NCBI GenBank assembly: GCA_012727965.1 | Contig: JAAYFZ010000142.1 | Coordinates: 1 to 16,388, forward strand | Reading direction: 5' to 3' | Length of the DNA: 16,388 nt | Source of the DNA: Clostridiaceae bacterium | GTDB taxonomy: Bacteria; Bacillota; Clostridia; Saccharofermentanales; UBA5734 | Shown here: piece after piece, positions 14,864 to 16,388 of the stretch | Layout: the number at the start of each line of letters is the position of its first letter | Numbering within the stretch: position 1 is the stretch's first letter | Position numbers and translations under genes: made by a program | The notes under the pieces: generated by a model | Database searches by the model: none | What the model was told of the DNA's origin: nothing | The model's input: only the letters and a program-made list of their open reading frames with translations

Positions 14864-14939
14864 TGTTTCGACGGAATTGAATGGTCACGCTTAAGAAATC
14901 GTCATGAAATGGAACATATGCCTTGTTTGATTCGTATAA

Positions 14940-14965
14940 GTATTAGGACGGTGAACGACCTGTAC
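14940..14965 (+). promoter_or_regulatory. Conserved stem-loop in leader copy 1
   Basis: The pattern is GTA-TT-AGG-A-CG, loop GTGAA, CG-A-CCT-G-TAC: three paired blocks separated by symmetric or near-symmetric internal mismatches. The loop fits a GNRNA pentaloop. Copy 2 keeps the same pairing with different bases at the unpaired positions. It lies about 15 nt before the ribosome site. Confidence 0.5.
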
Positions 14966-14990
14966 GAAATGGCGAATTATGAGGTGTGGT

Positions 14991-15758
14991 ATGAAACGAA
15001 TAATAATTATACTTAGTTTATTGATGGTTATATGTATTTCTTCTTGTTCCAAAGAATCTCTGGATATCAATTCAAATGACGCTTCTTCTGGGAATATAGT
15101 AAAAAGCACACAAGCCAACAATATTACGACAAAGTCTGAAACATCAGAAGCAGTTAGACCAGAAGAAGTAGGATTACCCATTTATAAATGTAAATATGAT
15201 AAAGATGTTTGGGAGATATCGAACACATCTCAAGTAACATTATCATATGATGGAGAAAACATCCCACTAGGAACACATGTAATAAAGCGCCTAGGGAATG
15301 AATTCCCTGCTGCTCCTGGTAATTTCCCGCCATCTTTGAGACTTGCCAACTCTCACAATGGTGACTATGAAGTTACTTTCTCTTATTTTGTTCCAAAAAG
15401 CGGATTCCTAAATTTCGTGATGTTTGATGAATCAAATATTACATCTGCTAATGACTATCTTGGAGACCAGTACTTTTGGTATGAATTGAAAGGTGCAGGC
15501 TATATATCGATTAAAACTACTTTTGGTGTAGACGATGATTCGATTAGAGATGATAAACAGAATCGAGTGTTTGTTGAAAATTATCAAACAGAAGTATGGA
15601 ATAAATGCAACTTAAAGTCTGCTGGAAATGAGATTGAAATATACATAAACGATATTTTCATTACCTCTATTAAGAATCCAGATGAAAAAAGATCAGGATA
15701 TTTGTCCTTAGATGGTACTGAAGGAATCATGTTTAAGGATTTTGTGTTCGAAAACTAA
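14991..15758 (+). CDS. Secreted lipoprotein with a beta-sandwich-like domain
   Basis: A 255-residue protein. Residues 1-18 form a signal peptide (M-K-R, then an Ile/Leu-rich core) with lipobox I-S-S-C, so Cys19 is the likely lipidation site. A Ser/Asn/Thr-rich linker runs to about residue 58. The rest (about 65-255) is rich in beta strands. The C-terminal pattern W-N-K-C-N-L-K-S-A-G-N-E-I-E-I-Y-I-N-D, then S-G-Y-L-S-L-D-G, then F-K-D-F-V-F, resembles concanavalin-like/DUF1080-type folds that bind or cut glycans; this is pattern-level inference and no catalytic residue can be named. GAGGTG at 14981-14986 and the identical start region of copy 2 favour ATG 14991 over ATG 14979. Codon use is more AT-rich than in the genes before 14814. 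Confidence 0.8.
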   Translation: MKRIIIILSLLMVICISSCSKESLDINSNDASSGNIVKSTQANNITTKSETSEAVRPEEVGLPIYKCKYDKDVWEISNTSQVTLSYDGENIPLGTHVIKRLGNEFPAAPGNFPPSLRLANSHNGDYEVTFSYFVPKSGFLNFVMFDESNITSANDYLGDQYFWYELKGAGYISIKTTFGVDDDSIRDDKQNRVFVENYQTEVWNKCNLKSAGNEIEIYINDIFITSIKNPDEKRSGYLSLDGTEGIMFKDFVFEN

Positions 15759-15908
15759 ATTTCCTGATAAAGGAGACGTCTTCATTTTCTTAAAATAAGA
15801 TCAGCTAGGGGAAAGCTTGATTCTAGCTTCAAGAGAAGGATCGATTCTTAGCCAAGCGAAGAGTTTATGGCAGAATAGAAATACCCCAAAGGGGATGCGG
15901 ACGGTTAA
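15759..15908. other. Non-coding gap between lipoprotein 1 and leader copy 2
   Basis: It contains a weak hairpin over AGACGTCT followed by ATTTTCTT just after the stop (possible poor terminator), and a 5-bp hairpin AAGCT / AGCTT near 15813-15831. Two similar segments lie about 24 bp apart (GATTCTAGC at 15819 and GATTCTTAGC at 15843), and a small CCCC-AAA-GGGG hairpin lies near 15883-15893. I see no gene here. Confidence 0.5.
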
Positions 15909-15917
15909 TTGGCACTA

Positions 15918-15945
15918 TAACCAAAAACACTCTAGCAAATATAGC
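15918..15945 (+). promoter_or_regulatory. Possible promoter within leader copy 2
   Basis: TAACCA (15918-15923), a 16-bp spacer and TATAGC (15940-15945) align exactly with the promoter-like pair of copy 1 but match consensus less well. Expression may be weaker from this copy. Confidence 0.35.
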
Positions 15946-16029
15946 AATATCGACGAAATGAAATATTTTCATATAAAAATCCTTAAAAATCGTCTTCAAA
16001 TGAAACAAAAACCTCACTTGATTCGTTTA

Positions 16030-16058
16030 AGTAATAGGACGGCGAACGACCTAATACT
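16030..16058 (+). promoter_or_regulatory. Conserved stem-loop in leader copy 2
   Basis: The pairing is AGTA-A-TAGG-A-CG, loop GCGAA, CG-A-CCTA-A-TACT: ten base pairs with two symmetric A-A mismatches. The loop again fits GNRNA. It is a better-paired version of the copy 1 structure and lies in the same place before the ribosome site. Confidence 0.55.
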
Positions 16059-16082
16059 AAATAGCGAATTATGAGGTGTGGT

Positions 16083-16388
16083 ATGAAATATTCAAGAGTA
16101 CGCATAATGCTAATTCTAATAAGCAGTTTGATTTTTTTGTCAGGCTGCGTTCGATCAAATACATCAACAATTGGTAAGAATCCTAATCCTAATCCAAGTG
16201 TAGCTTCAACTGATTATTATCATAGAGCAAATGCAATTGGAGTAGAGAATGAAATTTCTTATGACAGTGTTGTGATAACTACATTTGAAGATAGCTATTC
16301 CAGATTAGCCGACAAGATACGATGCGAATTAAAGAACAACAATCCAGGTAAGGGATTCTATTACTATTACATTCCTTTTGTGGAGTAT
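16083..16388 (+). CDS. Lipoprotein, N-terminal part (runs off window end)
   Basis: The frame is open from ATG 16083 to the last base, 102 codons without a stop, so the gene continues past the window. Residues 1-21 are a signal peptide (M-K-Y-S-R-V-R, then an Ile/Leu-rich core) with lipobox L-S-G-C, so Cys22 is the likely lipidated residue. A Ser/Thr and Asn-Pro repeat linker (N-P-N-P-N-P) follows. The visible mature part, with I-S-Y-D-S-V-V-I-T-T-F-E-D-S-Y, shows no recognisable family. Beyond the signal peptide it is not evidently related to the lipoprotein at 14991, although both start regions are almost identical. GAGGTG at 16073-16078 favours ATG 16083 over ATG 16071. Confidence 0.82.
   Translation, partial: MKYSRVRIMLILISSLIFLSGCVRSNTSTIGKNPNPNPSVASTDYYHRANAIGVENEISYDSVVITTFEDSYSRLADKIRCELKNNNPGKGFYYYYIPFVEY

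Larger units (their letters stand above)
14827..14996 (+). repeat. Lipoprotein leader repeat, copy 1
   Basis: This 170-bp region aligns with 15909-16088. It starts with TTGGCACTATA in both copies. The last 70 bp (from TTGATTCGT) align at 64 of 71 positions with copy 2, including an identical 25-bp block that ends at the ATGAAA of the gene start. The middle is more diverged and 7-9 nt shorter than in copy 2. The reading frame is not conserved between copies (in-frame stop here, differing indels), so it is a regulatory or structural sequence, not a gene. It follows the RNase G stop directly. Confidence 0.8.
15909..16088 (+). repeat. Lipoprotein leader repeat, copy 2
   Basis: A 180-bp partner of 14827-14996, in the same orientation and in front of a second lipoprotein gene, 1,082 bp after copy 1. 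The shared blocks are TTGGCACTATA, CAAAAAC, ATCGTC, the stem-loop region and the ribosome-site/start region. A frame overlapping this copy (15817-16074) is open here but is interrupted in copy 1, so it is probably chance. Confidence 0.8.

Noticed and set aside
15883..15893. CCCC-AAA-GGGG hairpin as terminator of lipoprotein 1
   Set aside because: Only four base pairs and followed by ATGCGG rather than T residues.
15817..16074. Open frame of 85 codons overlapping leader copy 2
   Set aside because: It starts at a non-ATG codon without a ribosome site. The aligned frame in copy 1 is broken by a stop and the copies differ by non-triplet indels, so the conserved signal is not coding.
14827..16088. 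Leader repeats as ends of a mobile element or a CRISPR-like array
   Set aside because: The repeats are long, imperfect, only two in number and end exactly at start codons. No transposase, terminal inverted repeats or regular spacers are seen.

Overview
The window looks like part of a Bacillota (Firmicutes) genome, most likely an anaerobic member of the Clostridia. The signs are strong purine-rich Shine-Dalgarno sites, the glycerol-type oxidoreductase / DUF1667 / glycerol-1-phosphate dehydrogenase block, a short SpeA-type arginine decarboxylase, and a radical SAM TIGR03960 / TIGR03936 / RNase E/G gene block typical of clostridia. I cannot place the genus. Nearly all genes are on the + strand; only the rhodanese lipoprotein is on the - strand. 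I saw no tRNA, rRNA, CRISPR array, insertion sequence or phage gene.

Layout. (1) 1-2684: the 3' end of an FAD/NAD(P) oxidoreductase, a DUF1667 Cys-motif protein and an sn-glycerol-1-phosphate dehydrogenase, followed by an HD-domain phosphohydrolase and a terminator. (2) 2760-4680: a small thiol/sulfur-redox group of thioredoxin, a convergent rhodanese lipoprotein and a divergent Crp/Fnr regulator. A perfect inverted repeat lies upstream of the regulator, and terminators lie on both sides. (3) 4740-7286: a speA-speB operon (arginine to agmatine to putrescine) behind a good promoter that is itself preceded by two inverted repeats. (4) 7373-9722: an NfeD-like membrane protein overlapping a cobalamin-binding-type radical SAM protein (DUF4080 family). 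(5) 9732-14814: pgi, then a TIGR03960 radical SAM protein, a TIGR03936/DUF2344 protein and a short RNase E/G, tightly coupled with 7-nt gaps or overlaps and probably one transcript. (6) 14815-16388: a more AT-rich accessory segment with two lipoprotein genes, the second cut by the window end.

The most unusual signal is in part 6. Each lipoprotein gene is preceded by a copy of the same 170-180 bp leader. Each copy holds a promoter-like pair, a conserved stem-loop and an identical ribosome-binding/start region, but the proteins behind the two copies are different. This looks like a cassette-like expression module for surface lipoproteins, inserted where rplU (ribosomal protein L21) would commonly follow the RNase G gene. 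Also notable are the RNase G homologue with no Zn-link region and a substituted acidic residue, the candidate operator in front of the Crp/Fnr gene, and a hairpin exactly at the NfeD/DUF4080 gene junction.
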